From contig NZ_LT906479.1 of the NCBI RefSeq assembly GCF_900187015.1, forward strand, positions 3,720,001 to 3,784,000: a stretch of DNA of 64,000 nt, given 5' to 3'. Each line of letters starts with the position of its first letter. Position 1 is the first letter of the stretch. The position numbers were made by a program, and so were the translations under genes. Below are positions 37,242-47,286 of the stretch, one piece after another. The notes under the pieces are model-generated. The model made no database searches, was not told the origin of the DNA, and saw nothing but the letters and a program-made list of their open reading frames with translations. This stretch comes from Serratia ficaria. Its GTDB lineage: Bacteria; Pseudomonadota; Gammaproteobacteria; Enterobacterales; Enterobacteriaceae.

Positions 37242-38878
37242 ATGGCGCGCGAAACGGTATCCAGCAGCTCCGGAATATCCATTTTCGGCAACACCACTTC
37301 GATAAACGCCAGCTGGCGGCTGTCCGCCACCTCGCGCAGCGCCTGGCGCAGCTGCTCCGGCTCGCTGACGCGCAGGATGTTCACCGGGCGCTGGCCGGCC
37401 AGCGCCTGCGGCAGCTGCGTCCAGTTCCACTGGGCGATGTCGTTGTAACGCTGTTCCGGCCCGTGGATCGCCCGTTCGACGGTGTACCCCTGGTTATTCA
37501 GCAGGAAGATCACCGGCTTCAGGCCGTCGCGCAGCATAGACCCCAGCTCCTGCACGGTGAGCTGCGCGGCGCCGTCGCCGATCACCAGCAGCACCCGCCG
37601 CTCAGGCTCGGCGGTCTGCGCGCCAAACGCCGCCGGCAGGGTATAGCCTATCGATCCCCACAGCGACTGGACGATAAACCGGCATCCCTGCGGCAAGCTC
37701 AACCCGGCGGCGCCAAAGCAGGCGGTGCCCTGATCGGCGATCAGCATATCGCCCGGCCGCAAGAAATCCTGCAGCTGTTGCCAGAAGCCGTGCTGATCCA
37801 GCCCGGCGTCGCCGGCGGCCGGCAGCGACGGGCGGGTCATCGGCGGCAGTTGCCACCGCTCAGCCAGCGACAGGCTCAGCTGATGCAGCGCGTTAACCGC
37901 AGCGCGCATCGGGATCTGGCCGAACACCTGCTGGCCGACCCGCGCCTCGAACGGCTGGACGTCGATGCACTTCTCCGGCGGCAGGTTATGGCTGAAGCCG
38001 GCGGTGATGGTGTCGGTGAAACGCACCCCGACGTTAATCACCACGTCCGCATTCTCTATCAACTGTTTGACCTGCGGATCGCTGGCGGCGCCGGTATAGG
38101 TGCCGATAAACCCGGCGCGGGTCTCGTCCAGCACGCTTTTGCCCAGCAGCAGGGTTGAATGCGGCATCGCCACCTCATTCATCCAGCGGTCCAGCGCTGC
38201 TTCGGCGCCAAAGCGTTCCGCCAGGAAATCCGCCAGCAGCGACACCCGCCGCGCACCCTGCAGTTTTTCACGCGCCGCGGCGATAAAGGCCTGCAGCGAC
38301 GTCTGCGACAGCCTGGCCTGCCGCAGCATCAGCGGCGCCGGCCGGGAAGCCAGCGGCGCTTCCGCCACGTCGCTCGGCAACATCAGATACACCGGGCGAT
38401 GCTCAAACAGCGCGGTGGTCAGCAGGCGATCGATTTCCGCTGCGGCGTTGTCGGCGGTCAGGTTGGCCTGCGCCACCGTCACCTCCCGCGCCATGCGGGC
38501 AAAATGCCCGAAATCGCCATCGCCCAACGAATGGTGCAGCAAATCACCGGCTCGCTGGGCGCGCAGCGCCGGCGTGCCGACCACGTGGATCACCGGCAGA
38601 TATTCGGCATAGCTGCCGGCGATGCCGTTCACCGCGCTCAGTTCTCCCACCCCGAAGGTGGTCAGCAGCGCCGCCGCCGGCTTGCAGCGCGCGTAGCCGT
38701 CTGCGGCGTAGGCGGCATTCAGCTCGTTGGCGCAGCCCACCCAGGTGATTTGCCGGTGGGCTATCACGTGATCGAGAAACTGCAGGTTGTAATCGCCCGG
38801 TACGCCGAAGAAATGGCGAATGCCAATCTGGGCTAAACGATCGAGAAGATAATCGGCGACCCTATAGTTTTTGCTCAT
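37217..38878 (-). CDS. ipdC: Indolepyruvate/phenylpyruvate decarboxylase (IpdC-type)
   Basis: ThDP-dependent decarboxylase of indole-3-pyruvate, the key step to indole-3-acetic acid. The 553-aa form starts at ATG 38878 (MSKNYRVADYLLDRL), with AGG 8 nt upstream; an ATG two codons earlier is too close to that site. E. cloacae IpdC has about the same length. ThDP motifs are GDG(A)AQLTVQE...LNNQGY and the N-terminal catalytic region GVPGDYNLQFLD and NELNAAYAADGYAR. Related pyruvate decarboxylases are the alternative. It stands alone. Confidence 0.9.
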   Translation of the reverse strand: MSKNYRVADYLLDRLAQIGIRHFFGVPGDYNLQFLDHVIAHRQITWVGCANELNAAYAADGYARCKPAAALLTTFGVGELSAVNGIAGSYAEYLPVIHVVGTPALRAQRAGDLLHHSLGDGDFGHFARMAREVTVAQANLTADNAAAEIDRLLTTALFEHRPVYLMLPSDVAEAPLASRPAPLMLRQARLSQTSLQAFIAAAREKLQGARRVSLLADFLAERFGAEAALDRWMNEVAMPHSTLLLGKSVLDETRAGFIGTYTGAASDPQVKQLIENADVVINVGVRFTDTITAGFSHNLPPEKCIDVQPFEARVGQQVFGQIPMRAAVNALHQLSLSLAERWQLPPMTRPSLPAAGDAGLDQHGFWQQLQDFLRPGDMLIADQGTACFGAAGLSLPQGCRFIVQSLWGSIGYTLPAAFGAQTAEPERRVLLVIGDGAAQLTVQELGSMLRDGLKPVIFLLNNQGYTVERAIHGPEQRYNDIAQWNWTQLPQALAGQRPVNILRVSEPEQLRQALREVADSRQLAFIEVVLPKMDIPELLDTVSRAIQSRNAAA

Positions 38879-39102
38879 GATCATCACCTGCCTGAGGAAG
38901 GGAACATCACTATCAAGTATTGAAGCTGCCGTACGAATTTCGAGCTTTGCGTTTAAAAAACCCCGGCAACTCTGCGTTACACCCGCCCCCAGCGCAGCCT
39001 GAACGGCAATTTTAATCGTATTGGCGTGATCGCCAGCGCGGCGGCGCGCTGTGAAAACGCATACACTCAAAGGCGACTCCCTCTCCGCCGATAAGGATCT
39101 GT

Positions 39103-40092
39103 ATGCCGTACCAAGCTGACTCTTCGCGTTATCAGAACATGGAATACCGGCGCTGCGGCCGCAGCGGGCTGAAGCTGCCGGCGATTTCCCTCGGGCTGTG
39201 GCACAACTTTGGCGACACCACGCTGTACGACAACGCGCGCAAGCTGATCCATCGCGCCTTCGACCAAGGCATCACCCACTTCGACCTGGCCAATAACTAC
39301 GGCCCGCCGCCCGGCGCCGCCGAGGAAAATTTTGGCCGCATTCTCAGGGACGATCTGAAAAGCTGGCGCGACGAGCTGATCGTCGCTTCCAAAGCCGGCT
39401 ATACCATGTGGCCCGGCCCCTACGGTGACTGGGGGTCGAAAAAGTATCTGGTCGCCAGCCTCGATCAGAGCCTGAAACGCATGGGATTGGAGTACGTCGA
39501 CATTTTCTACCATCACCGCCCGGACCCGGACACGCCGCTGGAGGAAACCATGGCGGCGTTGGATCTGCTGGTGCGCCAGGGCAAGGCGCTGTATGTCGGC
39601 TTGTCCAATTACCCCGCCGATCGCGCCCGCCAGGCGTTCGCCATCCTGCAGCGGCTCGGCACGCCGTGCGTGATCCACCAGCCCAAATATTCCCTGTTCG
39701 AACGTTGGGCGGAAGCCGAACTGCTGGATACGCTGGAGGAACACGGCGTCGGTTCCATCGCCTTCTCGCCGCTGGCGGGCGGCCTACTGACCGACCGCTA
39801 TCTGCAGGGCATCCCGCCGGATTCCCGCGCCGCCAGCGGCAGCCGGTTCCTGCAGGCGGAACAGCTGACCGACGCGCGGCTGGACAAAGTGCGCCGGCTC
39901 AACGCGCTGGCGCAGCAGCGCGGGCAGAAGCTGTCGCAGATGGCGCTGGCCTGGGTATTGCGCGGCGATCGCGTCACCTCGGTGCTGATCGGCGCCAGCA
40001 AGACCGGCCAGATCGACGACGCCGTCGGCATGCTGGCTAATCGCAGCTTCAGCGCCGACGAGATCGCCCTGATCGAAGAAATCTTGATGTAA
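39103..40092 (+). CDS. Aldo/keto reductase, YghZ-like
   Basis: The 329-aa NADPH-dependent oxidoreductase has the AKR14 features: FDLANNYGPPPG (catalytic Asp and Tyr), KAGYTMWPGPYG (Lys), then YHHRPD (His) and a cofactor site IGASKTGQ. It resembles E. coli YghZ (L-glyceraldehyde-3-phosphate reductase) along most of its length, but has a shorter C-terminus. Physiological substrate uncertain; methylglyoxal detoxification is possible. Confidence 0.88.
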   Translation: MPYQADSSRYQNMEYRRCGRSGLKLPAISLGLWHNFGDTTLYDNARKLIHRAFDQGITHFDLANNYGPPPGAAEENFGRILRDDLKSWRDELIVASKAGYTMWPGPYGDWGSKKYLVASLDQSLKRMGLEYVDIFYHHRPDPDTPLEETMAALDLLVRQGKALYVGLSNYPADRARQAFAILQRLGTPCVIHQPKYSLFERWAEAELLDTLEEHGVGSIAFSPLAGGLLTDRYLQGIPPDSRAASGSRFLQAEQLTDARLDKVRRLNALAQQRGQKLSQMALAWVLRGDRVTSVLIGASKTGQIDDAVGMLANRSFSADEIALIEEILM

Positions 40093-40106
40093 TCGCTTAC
40101 AAAAAA

Positions 40107-40132
40107 CGCCGGCCCGACGGCCGGCGGCTTCT
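40107..40132 (+). terminator. Possible terminator after the aldo/keto reductase
   Basis: Strong CGCCGGCC/GGCCGGCG hairpin; the following CTTCT is a poor U tract. Confidence 0.4.
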
Positions 40133-40315
40133 CCCGCCCTCCAGACAAATCTTAAATCCCGCCGCCCCGCCCGCTTTTCAGAGTTCCTCTAAGATTCAAC
40201 CCCATTCGCCGAGGCTAATATGCCGATATTGCAGAACAAATAATGATAAGGCCGCGTGCACGCGCTGCATTAACCGCGCAAACCGGCCAACCCGCCGCGG
40301 CGGAAAGGAGAAGCC

Positions 40316-40726
40316 ATGTTTAAACCTCTGTTATTGGCCGCCGTACTGGTGGCGACCACCTTGCCGGTGACTCAGCAAGCGCATGCCGATGGCCTCAGCA
40401 TCGATCTGCTGCCGGGCGTGTCGTTGCGCATCGGCGAACAGGATAACCGCGGCCGCTACTGGGACGGCTACGACTGGCGCGACCGCGATTGGTGGCAGGG
40501 CCATCAGGGACGCTATCTGGGCGATCGCAGCCGTCGGGGATATTACTGGGACGGCTATCGCTGGCGCGACAACGACTACTGGCGCAAGAATTACTATTAC
40601 CGTGACGGCCGCTATCGCAAGTTCGACAAGCACTACTACAAGCATCACGATAAGCACCACTGGAAGAAGAAACACCACGACGACGATCGCGACCACTGGC
40701 GCCGCGGCCATCATGACGACGACTGA
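40316..40726 (+). CDS. ypeC: YpeC, DUF2502 small secreted protein
   Basis: The 136-aa protein has a signal peptide ending near QQAHA (residue 24). Two copies of the aromatic motif YWDGYxWRDxDxW follow (residues about 47-60 and 76-90), then a long histidine-, lysine- and aspartate-rich tail that could bind metal. It is convergent with mntH, as in E. coli. AAAGGAG lies before the ATG. Function unknown; the histidine tail and manganese-transporter neighbour make metal binding a fair guess. Confidence 0.85.
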   Translation: MFKPLLLAAVLVATTLPVTQQAHADGLSIDLLPGVSLRIGEQDNRGRYWDGYDWRDRDWWQGHQGRYLGDRSRRGYYWDGYRWRDNDYWRKNYYYRDGRYRKFDKHYYKHHDKHHWKKKHHDDDRDHWRRGHHDDD

Positions 40727-40733
40727 CAGCGGC

Positions 40734-40757
40734 AGGCCGGCATCGCGCCGGCCTTTT
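40734..40757. terminator. Terminator between ypeC and mntH
   Basis: Stem AGGCCGGC/GCCGGCCT with a 5-nt loop, then TTT. Confidence 0.7.
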
Positions 40758-40768
40758 CATTGCCTCGC

Positions 40769-42004
40769 CTACAGCAGGCCGCCGAACAGCAGGTAGCCAT
40801 TCAACCCCACCACCACCAGCACGATCAGCCTGCCGAGGCTTTGCACCCCGCGGCCGTTGACCATATCCCCCATCAGCTGCCGATTGCCGGTGAAAGACAG
40901 CAGCGGCACCAGCGCCAGCGCAATGCCGAAGCTCAACAACACCTGGCTCAGCAACAGAATGCGCGTGGCGTCCATGCCCATCCAGATGACGATAAACGAC
41001 GGCGCCATGGTGACCAGGCGGCGCAGCCACAGCGGGATACGAAAACGGATGAATCCCTGCATCACCACCTGCCCCGCCAGCGTGCCCACCACGGTGGAAG
41101 ACAGCCCCGCCGCCACCAGGCTCAGGCCGAACACGGTGGCGGCGGCCTGCCCCAGCAGCGGCTGCAGCGTCAGATAGGCGCGATCGAGATCGGCAATGCC
41201 GCTGTGGCCGCTAAAGTGGAACGCCGCCGCGGCGGTGGCCATCATCGCCAGATTGACGAAGCCGGCGATGGTCATGGCGATGGCGACATCCACCTTGGTG
41301 GCGGCATAGCGCACTGCGCGGCTGTCGGCATCGCCGCGCTGGGTTAATGAAGAGTGCAGATAGATCACGTGCGGCATGATGGTGGCGCCGAGCACCCCCG
41401 CCGCCAGGAACACCGCATCGCCGTTGGGCAGATCCGGCAGCGCCATGCCTTTCAGCAACGGGCCGATCTGCGGTTGAGAAAACGCCAGTTCAACGATATA
41501 AGCGGCGGCGACGAACAGCAGCAGCCCGCCAATCACCCGCTCGAGCGGCTTCTGCCCGCGTTTTTGCAGCGCGAGGATCAGGAGGGTGGCGATGCCGGTC
41601 AGAATCGCCCCCTGCAGCAACGAGACGCCGAGCAACAGCTTGAAACCGATCGCCGCGCCGATGAACTCGGCCAGATCGGTGGCCATGGCGATGATCTCCG
41701 CCTGCACCCAATAGGCCCACACCGCCGGGCGCGGGAAGCGATCGCGGATATGCTCCGCCAAATTTTTACCGGTAGCGATGCCCAGCTTGGCCGACAGCAG
41801 CTGGATCAGCATCGCCATCAGGTTGGCCCATACCACCACCCACAGCAGGCTGTAGCCGAAAGCGGCGCCGGCCTGGATATTGGTGGCGAAGTTGCCGGGA
41901 TCGATATAGCCGATGGCGGCGATAAAGGCGGGCCCCATCAGGGAAAGCTTGAGCTTTCTCGACGAGCCATTGCGGGTGGTTTCAACCACGCGGCCGTTCA
42001 GCAT
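40769..42004 (-). CDS. mntH: MntH, Nramp manganese/iron transporter
   Basis: Proton-coupled Mn(II) importer of the inner membrane. Start at ATG 42004 with AAGGG 8 nt upstream; a longer form to 42037 has no support. The 411-aa protein has eleven helices with metal-binding DPGNFATN in helix 1 and [10 protein letters not shown] in helix 6. It is nearly collinear with E. coli MntH. A perfect Fur 7-1-7 palindrome lies at 42051-42065. Confidence 0.95.
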   Translation of the reverse strand: MLNGRVVETTRNGSSRKLKLSLMGPAFIAAIGYIDPGNFATNIQAGAAFGYSLLWVVVWANLMAMLIQLLSAKLGIATGKNLAEHIRDRFPRPAVWAYWVQAEIIAMATDLAEFIGAAIGFKLLLGVSLLQGAILTGIATLLILALQKRGQKPLERVIGGLLLFVAAAYIVELAFSQPQIGPLLKGMALPDLPNGDAVFLAAGVLGATIMPHVIYLHSSLTQRGDADSRAVRYAATKVDVAIAMTIAGFVNLAMMATAAAAFHFSGHSGIADLDRAYLTLQPLLGQAAATVFGLSLVAAGLSSTVVGTLAGQVVMQGFIRFRIPLWLRRLVTMAPSFIVIWMGMDATRILLLSQVLLSFGIALALVPLLSFTGNRQLMGDMVNGRGVQSLGRLIVLVVVGLNGYLLFGGLL

Positions 42005-42050
42005 AGGGTGAACCCTTATGGATAATGCGTTTATCAACAGTCTATATAGA

Positions 42051-42065
42051 TGATAATAATTATCA
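42051..42065. promoter_or_regulatory. Fur box upstream of mntH
   Basis: TGATAATAATTATCA is a perfect 7-1-7 inverted repeat and equals the Fur core consensus TGATAATNATTATCA. It lies 47 nt before the mntH start. No MntR palindrome was seen. Confidence 0.88.
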
Positions 42066-42382
42066 AACGCATTTGAGGCGGTAATACTTATCTCTGCGAT
42101 AGGCGGGAATTTAGGTTTTATCGAAGGGTTCAGCGCCAGGCGCGCCGCTTTCCGTGCTTTATTTCAGCCTATTCGGCGCGCAATGCCGCTGAAAGGCAGG
42201 TTAGCACAAGAATACGAATTTCATATGGCCTCATTAACATCTTGATTTTTTATGCTTTTGCGCAATAGTTTAGGAGAATTCCCACAATGACTTTCCATAT
42301 TTGCAATCGAAGTCTCGTTTTTAAACGTGGCGTTACATAGAATGACAGCCGAAATTCAGCCTGCCTCAAATTTGGAGCAAAC
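42066..42382. other. Divergent mntH/nupC intergenic region
   Basis: About 317 bp without a gene, moderately AT-rich from 42195 on. It carries the nupC promoter. I could not identify CRP or CytR sites with confidence. Confidence 0.5.
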
Positions 42383-43570
42383 ATGTCCCATATTGCGCAC
42401 TTTGCGTTAGCGTTGGTGGTGGTGGCGATCCTGGCCCTGTTGGTGTGCCGCGATCGCAAAAGCATCCGCATTCGCTATGTTATTCAATTGTTGGTTATTG
42501 AAGTACTGCTGGCCTATTTTTTCCTGCATTCGGAAGCGGGCTTGGGCTTTGTAAAAGGATTCGCGGCGCTGTTCGACAAGCTGCTCGGGTTTGCTGGGCA
42601 AGGGACTGATTTTGTATTCGGCGGCATGGGTGACAAAGGCCTGGCGTTCTTCTTCCTGAAGGTGCTGTGCCCTATCGTCTTCATCTCTGCGCTGATCGGT
42701 ATTCTGCAATACATCAAAGTGCTGCCGTTTGTGATCCGCATTATCGGTACCGTGCTGTCCAAGGTGAATGGCATGGGCAAGCTGGAATCGTTCAACGCCG
42801 TCAGTTCGCTGATCCTCGGCCAGTCTGAAAACTTCATCGCCTACAAAGATATTCTGGGCAAGATGTCGGAAAAGCGCATGTACACCATGGCGGCGACCGC
42901 GATGTCTACGGTTTCCATGTCCATCGTCGGCGCCTACATGACCATGCTGGACGCCAAGTTCGTGGTGGCGGCGCTGGTGCTTAACATGTTCAGCACCTTT
43001 ATCGTGCTGTCCCTGGTTAACCCGTATGACACCAATAAAGAAGAAGAGCTGCACCTGGGTAACCTGCACGAAGGCCAAAGCTTCTTTGAAATGCTGGGTG
43101 AATACATCCTGGCTGGTTTCAAAGTAGCGATTATCGTTGCTGCGATGCTGATCGGCTTTATCGCCCTGATCGCCGCGCTCAACGGCCTGTTCAGCGCCAT
43201 CTTCGGCCTGAGCTTCCAGGAAATCCTCGGTTACTTCTTCTACCCGTTCGCCTGGATCATGGGCATTCCCAAGCACGAAGCCCTGCAGGTCGGCAGCATT
43301 ATGGCGACCAAGCTGGTGTCCAACGAATTCGTGGCGATGATGGAACTGCAGAAAGTCTCTGCCGAGCTGTCGCCGCGCAGCATGGGCATCCTGTCGGTGT
43401 TCCTGGTGTCCTTCGCCAACTTCTCTTCCATCGGCATCGTGGCCGGTGCGATCAAAGGGCTGAACGAACATCAGGGCAACGTGGTGTCGCGCTTTGGCCT
43501 GAAGCTGGTGTATGGGTCAACGCTGGTCAGCATCCTGTCCGCCTCTATCGCCGGGCTGGTGCTGGGCTAA
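42383..43570 (+). CDS. nupC: NupC, nucleoside/proton symporter
   Basis: Concentrative nucleoside transporter of the inner membrane. The 395-aa protein is collinear with E. coli NupC: AIIGILQ-type segment [25 protein letters not shown] (nucleoside site), [15 protein letters not shown] and [19 protein letters not shown] lies 6 nt before the ATG. A terminator follows at 43590. Confidence 0.95.
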   Translation: MSHIAHFALALVVVAILALLVCRDRKSIRIRYVIQLLVIEVLLAYFFLHSEAGLGFVKGFAALFDKLLGFAGQGTDFVFGGMGDKGLAFFFLKVLCPIVFISALIGILQYIKVLPFVIRIIGTVLSKVNGMGKLESFNAVSSLILGQSENFIAYKDILGKMSEKRMYTMAATAMSTVSMSIVGAYMTMLDAKFVVAALVLNMFSTFIVLSLVNPYDTNKEEELHLGNLHEGQSFFEMLGEYILAGFKVAIIVAAMLIGFIALIAALNGLFSAIFGLSFQEILGYFFYPFAWIMGIPKHEALQVGSIMATKLVSNEFVAMMELQKVSAELSPRSMGILSVFLVSFANFSSIGIVAGAIKGLNEHQGNVVSRFGLKLVYGSTLVSILSASIAGLVLG

Positions 43571-43589
43571 GCCGCACTGCGGCAAGGGT

Positions 43590-43616
43590 AAAAAGGTCGC
43601 TGCGGCGGCCTTTTTT
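43590..43616 (+). terminator. Rho-independent terminator after nupC
   Basis: Stem AAAAGGTCGC/GCGGCCTTTT with one G-U pair, then TT. Confidence 0.82.
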
Positions 43617-43654
43617 GTTGCCTGAAATTCGGTGCGGATAAACCGCGCAAAGCA

Positions 43655-43681
43655 AAAAGCCGACCCAAGGGTCGGCTTTTC
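43655..43681 (-). terminator. Terminator of the tRNA-Ala pair
   Basis: Perfect 12-bp stem AAAAGCCGACCC/GGGTCGGCTTTT with a 2-nt apparent loop; it lies directly after the minus-strand tRNAs and has extra T residues on that strand. Confidence 0.85.
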
Positions 43682-43687
43682 AAATGG

Positions 43688-43763
<76 letters not shown>

Positions 43764-43823
43764 ACAAAAGTGGTACGCATTGACCGGCGTTACGGTATTC
43801 CCCAACCCTTCTGAGATAAAGGT

Positions 43824-43899
<76 letters not shown>

Positions 43900-43933
43900 G
43901 TTCCACAATCACTTTGTGCTGTGAACGGGGCGC

Positions 43934-43962
43934 ATAATATGAAACCGCGGAAACACTGTCAA
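43934..43962 (-). promoter_or_regulatory. tRNA-Ala promoter
   Basis: Minus strand: TTGACA (43962-43957), 17-bp spacer, TATTAT (43939-43934), followed by a GC-rich discriminator GCGCCCCG typical of stringently controlled stable-RNA promoters. Confidence 0.88.
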
Positions 43963-44217
43963 CGGCTAAATTGAATTCCTCGATCAAGCGCTGAAAAAGC
44001 CGCCAAATCAGCACGTTTAACGCTAAAAAACCGACAATGTGGGTATAAATCAAGCGCTGTGCGAGCCGGCTCACAGAAAACAGATAACCCTTATAAATTG
44101 CGTTGATTTTTAATTAATGAAATGTTAGCGAAATGCGCTTGAGTCCCTTCCACGACAGGCATAGACTGCCCGCGCCATAAACTCAATTACTATAAACCGA
44201 GATAAACCGAGTCCGTT
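43963..44217. other. Upstream region of the FNT gene
   Basis: About 255 bp, AT-rich toward 44100-44210, no gene. The FNT promoter must lie here. I see no confident FNR or other site. Confidence 0.5.
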
Positions 44218-45003
44218 ATGTCTTTGCATTCACCAAAAGAAATCGCCGCCCTCGCCGTTCAGGCCGGGGTGAATAAAAGCCGCGCCACCCTCGCCAACCT
44301 GCTGATCCTGGGCTTTCTCGCCGGCGCCTTTATCGCTACCGGCTTCCTGCTGGATATCCACGTTATCGGCACCCTGCCGGCCGAATGGGGCTCCTTTGGC
44401 GCCTTACTGGGCGCGGCGGTATTTCCTGTCGGGCTGATCCTGACGATTTTGGCCGGCGGCGAACTGCTGACCGGCAACATGATGACCCTGCCGATGGCCT
44501 GGTTCGCCCGGGAAATTCCCGCCCTGGCCATTCTGCGCAACTGGTTCTGGGTCACCCTGGCCAACCTGGCCGGCAGCGTGGCCGTGGCCTATTTCTTTGG
44601 CCACCTGCTCGGATTGACCGAGGGCGCATTCCTGCATAAAACCCTGGCCATCGCGCAGGCCAAGGTGGACGCCGACTTCCTGCACGCCTTTATTTCCGGC
44701 GTGGGCTGCAACTGGCTGGTCTGTCTGGCGGTCTGGCTGGCCTTCGCCAGCAGGGACGTGCCGGGCAAGGTGATCGGCATGTGGTTCCCGGTCATGGCCT
44801 TCGTCGCCATCGGTTTTCAGCACGTGGTGGCCAACATGTTTATTATCCCGGCCGCCATTTTTGCCGGCGGCATGAGCTGGGATCAGTACCTGCCCAACTT
44901 TGTCGCGGTATTCCTCGGCAATGCGCTGGGCGGCGCCGGCTTTGTCGGCCTGATGTATTTTCTCGCCTACCGCCCCGCCTCGCCGGCCAGCGAGCAGGCC
45001 TGA
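44218..45003 (+). CDS. Formate/nitrite transporter (FNT) family protein
   Basis: The 261-aa protein has six helices and FNT motifs: LAGAFIATGF, the repeat GGELLTGNMM (FNT loop 1), GVGCNWLVCLAVW and GFQHVVANMF (with the central histidine). The substrate (formate, nitrite or another small anion) cannot be decided. No pfl, nir or cyn gene is adjacent. It is distinct from the YfdC protein at 3938. A terminator follows. Confidence 0.9.
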   Translation: MSLHSPKEIAALAVQAGVNKSRATLANLLILGFLAGAFIATGFLLDIHVIGTLPAEWGSFGALLGAAVFPVGLILTILAGGELLTGNMMTLPMAWFAREIPALAILRNWFWVTLANLAGSVAVAYFFGHLLGLTEGAFLHKTLAIAQAKVDADFLHAFISGVGCNWLVCLAVWLAFASRDVPGKVIGMWFPVMAFVAIGFQHVVANMFIIPAAIFAGGMSWDQYLPNFVAVFLGNALGGAGFVGLMYFLAYRPASPASEQA

Positions 45004-45015
45004 CAGGCAGCCATA

Positions 45016-45049
45016 AAAAAGCCCCGTGGAGCGATCCACGGGGCTTTTT
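45016..45049. terminator. Bidirectional terminator between FNT gene and gltX
   Basis: Perfect 15-bp stem AAAAAGCCCCGTGGA/TCCACGGGGCTTTTT with loop GCGA. Confidence 0.92.
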
Positions 45050-45078
45050 CATTATAGCCTATCGCGTCTGGGCGACAA

Positions 45079-46494
45079 TCAGCCCTGCGCTTCGCGCCCG
45101 GCAATATAGGCCAGCGCCATATCGATACGCTGCAGCGAACGCGCCTGGCCAATGGCGTGCACGGTCACGTCCATGCCCGGCGACTGGCCGGCGCCGGTTA
45201 CCGCTACGCGCAGCGGCATACCGACCTTGCCCATGCCGACGCCCAGCTCATCCGCGGTGCCCTGGATGGCGTCGTGCACGTTTTCCGGCGTCCAGGCGCT
45301 GATGGCGGCCAGCTTGGCGCGCACCGCCTCCAGCGGTTGGCGAGCCACCGGACGCAGGTGTTTCTTGGCGGCGTCGGCGTCGAACTCGCTGAAGTCTTCG
45401 TAGAAGTAGCGGCAGGATGCGGCCATTTCCTTCAGGGTTTTGCAGCGCTCGCCCAGCAGCTTGACGATATCCTTCAGCTCAGGGCCGTTGCGGGTTTCGA
45501 TGCCCAGTTGCTCAACGTGCCACGCCAGATGCACCGCCACTTCTTCCGCCGGCATATGGTTGATGTAGTGATGGTTCAGCCACTGCAGCTTTTCGGTGTT
45601 GAAGGCGCTGGCGGATTTGTTGATCGCTTCCAGGGTGAAGAACTCTTTCATCTCGTCGATGGAGAAAATTTCCTGATCGCCGTGGGACCAGCCCAGACGC
45701 ACCAGGTAGTTCAGCAGCGCCTGCGGCAGATAGCCGTCGTCGCGGTACTGCATCACGCCTACCGCGCCGTGGCGCTTGGACAGTTTCTTGCCGTCGTCGC
45801 CGAGGATCATGGAAACGTGCGCGTATTCCGGTACCGGCGCGCCCAGCGCTTTCAGGATGTTGATCTGGCGCGGGGTGTTGTTGATGTGGTCTTCGCCGCG
45901 GATCACGTGGCTGATTTCCATATCCCAGTCGTCCACCACCACGCAGAAGTTATAGGTCGGCGAGCCGTCGGTGCGGCGAATGATCAGATCGTCCAGCTCC
46001 TGGTTGCTGAATTCGATCGGGCCGCGGATCTTGTCGTCGAAGATCACCGAGCCTTCCTGCGGGTTGCGGAAGCGCACCACGTGCGGTTCGTCGTCGGTAT
46101 GGCTGCATTGGCTGTCGCGGCAGTGGCCGTCGTAACGCGGCTTCTCGCCGTTTTCCATCTGCTTTTCGCGCAGCGCTTCCAGACGCTCTTTGGAGCAATA
46201 GCATTTATAGGCAGTGCCCTGCACCAGCATGTCGTCGATGACCGCGTTGTAACGATCGAAACGTTTGGTCTGGAAATACGGGCCTTCGTCCCAATCCAGA
46301 TTCAACCAGTTCATGCCATCCATAATTGCGTCGATAGCCTCCTGGGTGGAGCGTTCCAGATCGGTGTCTTCGATGCGCAGAACGAACTCGCCGCCGGCAT
46401 GGCGGCTGAACAGCCAGGAATACAACGCAGTACGGGCGCCACCGACGTGCAGATAGCCGGTTGGGCTCGGGGCAAAACGGGTTTTGATTTTCAT
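45079..46494 (-). CDS. gltX: GltX, glutamyl-tRNA synthetase
   Basis: Class I aminoacyl-tRNA synthetase charging tRNA-Glu. Start at ATG 46494 ([20 protein letters not shown]) gives 471 aa, the E. coli length; a codon run to 46518 has no support. HIGH-type motif [10 protein letters not shown] and KMSKS-type KKLSKRHG are intact. A zinc-finger-like CYCSKE...CRDSQC segment is present near residue 98-127. It is flanked by tRNA genes as in E. coli. Confidence 0.97.
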   Translation of the reverse strand: MKIKTRFAPSPTGYLHVGGARTALYSWLFSRHAGGEFVLRIEDTDLERSTQEAIDAIMDGMNWLNLDWDEGPYFQTKRFDRYNAVIDDMLVQGTAYKCYCSKERLEALREKQMENGEKPRYDGHCRDSQCSHTDDEPHVVRFRNPQEGSVIFDDKIRGPIEFSNQELDDLIIRRTDGSPTYNFCVVVDDWDMEISHVIRGEDHINNTPRQINILKALGAPVPEYAHVSMILGDDGKKLSKRHGAVGVMQYRDDGYLPQALLNYLVRLGWSHGDQEIFSIDEMKEFFTLEAINKSASAFNTEKLQWLNHHYINHMPAEEVAVHLAWHVEQLGIETRNGPELKDIVKLLGERCKTLKEMAASCRYFYEDFSEFDADAAKKHLRPVARQPLEAVRAKLAAISAWTPENVHDAIQGTADELGVGMGKVGMPLRVAVTGAGQSPGMDVTVHAIGQARSLQRIDMALAYIAGREAQG

Positions 46495-46741
46495 TGGGTT
46501 CACGGCCTTATTACGCAACGCGTGTCGGCGATTGCCGACGATTGCTCGGAATTGAAAAAAGTGGGCAACATTGTACCACCACGCGCTAATTCCTCAACGC
46601 TGACACGATATTGCGGCGGCGGATTTCGCTCTTTCTGCGGCCCATTGCGCATAACAACGGGCAAAGAATCGACGGCGCTGGCGATAATTATCGCATCCTG
46701 TTTAAATTTGCGGCGAACGATTGAAATCATTTTAAAAACCG

Positions 46742-46769
46742 TTGACTCACTTTGAACTATCCCTATAAT
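46742..46769 (+). promoter_or_regulatory. Promoter of the valUXY-lysV tRNA operon
   Basis: TTGACT (46742-46747), 16-bp spacer, TATAAT (46764-46769), followed by GC-rich GCGACTCC. Confidence 0.85.
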
Positions 46770-46786
46770 GCGACTCCAACAAGACG

Positions 46787-46862
46787 GGGCGATTAGCTCA
46801 GTTGGTAGAGCATCTCCTTTACACGGAGGGGGTCGGCGGTTCGAGCCCGTCATCGCCCACCA
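46787..46862 (+). tRNA. valU: tRNA-Val (anticodon TAC)
   Basis: 76-nt cloverleaf; acceptor GGGCGAT/ATCGCCC, anticodon loop TTTACAC, encoded CCA. It differs from the next two only by a compensated acceptor pair (C4-G69). Confidence 0.97.
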
Positions 46863-46902
46863 TCTTGTTGAGCGGTAAAGCAGTAAGAAATGAGAAAAAT
46901 GA

Positions 46903-46978
46903 GGGTGATTAGCTCAGTTGGTAGAGCATCTCCTTTACACGGAGGGGGTCGGCGGTTCGAGCCCGTCATCACCCACCA
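46903..46978 (+). tRNA. valX: tRNA-Val (anticodon TAC)
   Basis: 76-nt cloverleaf; acceptor GGGTGAT/ATCACCC (U4-A69), anticodon loop TTTACAC, encoded CCA. Confidence 0.97.
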
Positions 46979-47018
46979 CTCATTCTCTCGTTTAGCAGTA
47001 ACCTGGAAGTCCTGAAGT

Positions 47019-47094
47019 GGGTGATTAGCTCAGTTGGTAGAGCATCTCCTTTACACGGAGGGGGTCGGCGGTTCGAGCCCGTCATCACCCACCA
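47019..47094 (+). tRNA. valY: tRNA-Val (anticodon TAC)
   Basis: Same sequence as the copy at 46903, encoded CCA. Confidence 0.97.
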
Positions 47095-47101
47095 CTTCTG
47101 C

Positions 47102-47177
47102 GGGTCGTTAGCTCAGTTGGTAGAGCAGTTGACTTTTAATCAATTGGTCGCAGGTTCGAATCCTGCACGACCCACCA
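47102..47177 (+). tRNA. lysV: tRNA-Lys (anticodon TTT)
   Basis: 76-nt cloverleaf 7 nt after valY; acceptor GGGTCGT/ACGACCC, anticodon loop CTTTTAA, T arm GCAGGTTCGAATCCTGC, encoded CCA. Confidence 0.97.
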
Positions 47178-47185
47178 ATTCAGAG

Positions 47186-47209
47186 AAAAGCGCCTTCAGG
47201 CGCTTTTTT
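47186..47209 (+). terminator. tRNA operon terminator
   Basis: AAAAGCGCC/GGCGCTTTT hairpin with loop TTCA and a long U tract. Confidence 0.9.
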
Positions 47210-47286
47210 CGTTTCTATTCCACCTAATTCGCCCCAACCCTTTTATCGCATGGTGCACGACGTCGTGTTGGATAAGAACCTGCGTT

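Noticed and set aside
40331..40714. 127-aa hydrophobic frame opposite ypeC
   Set aside because: Valine/alanine-rich antisense of a His/Asp-rich gene; ypeC is conserved.
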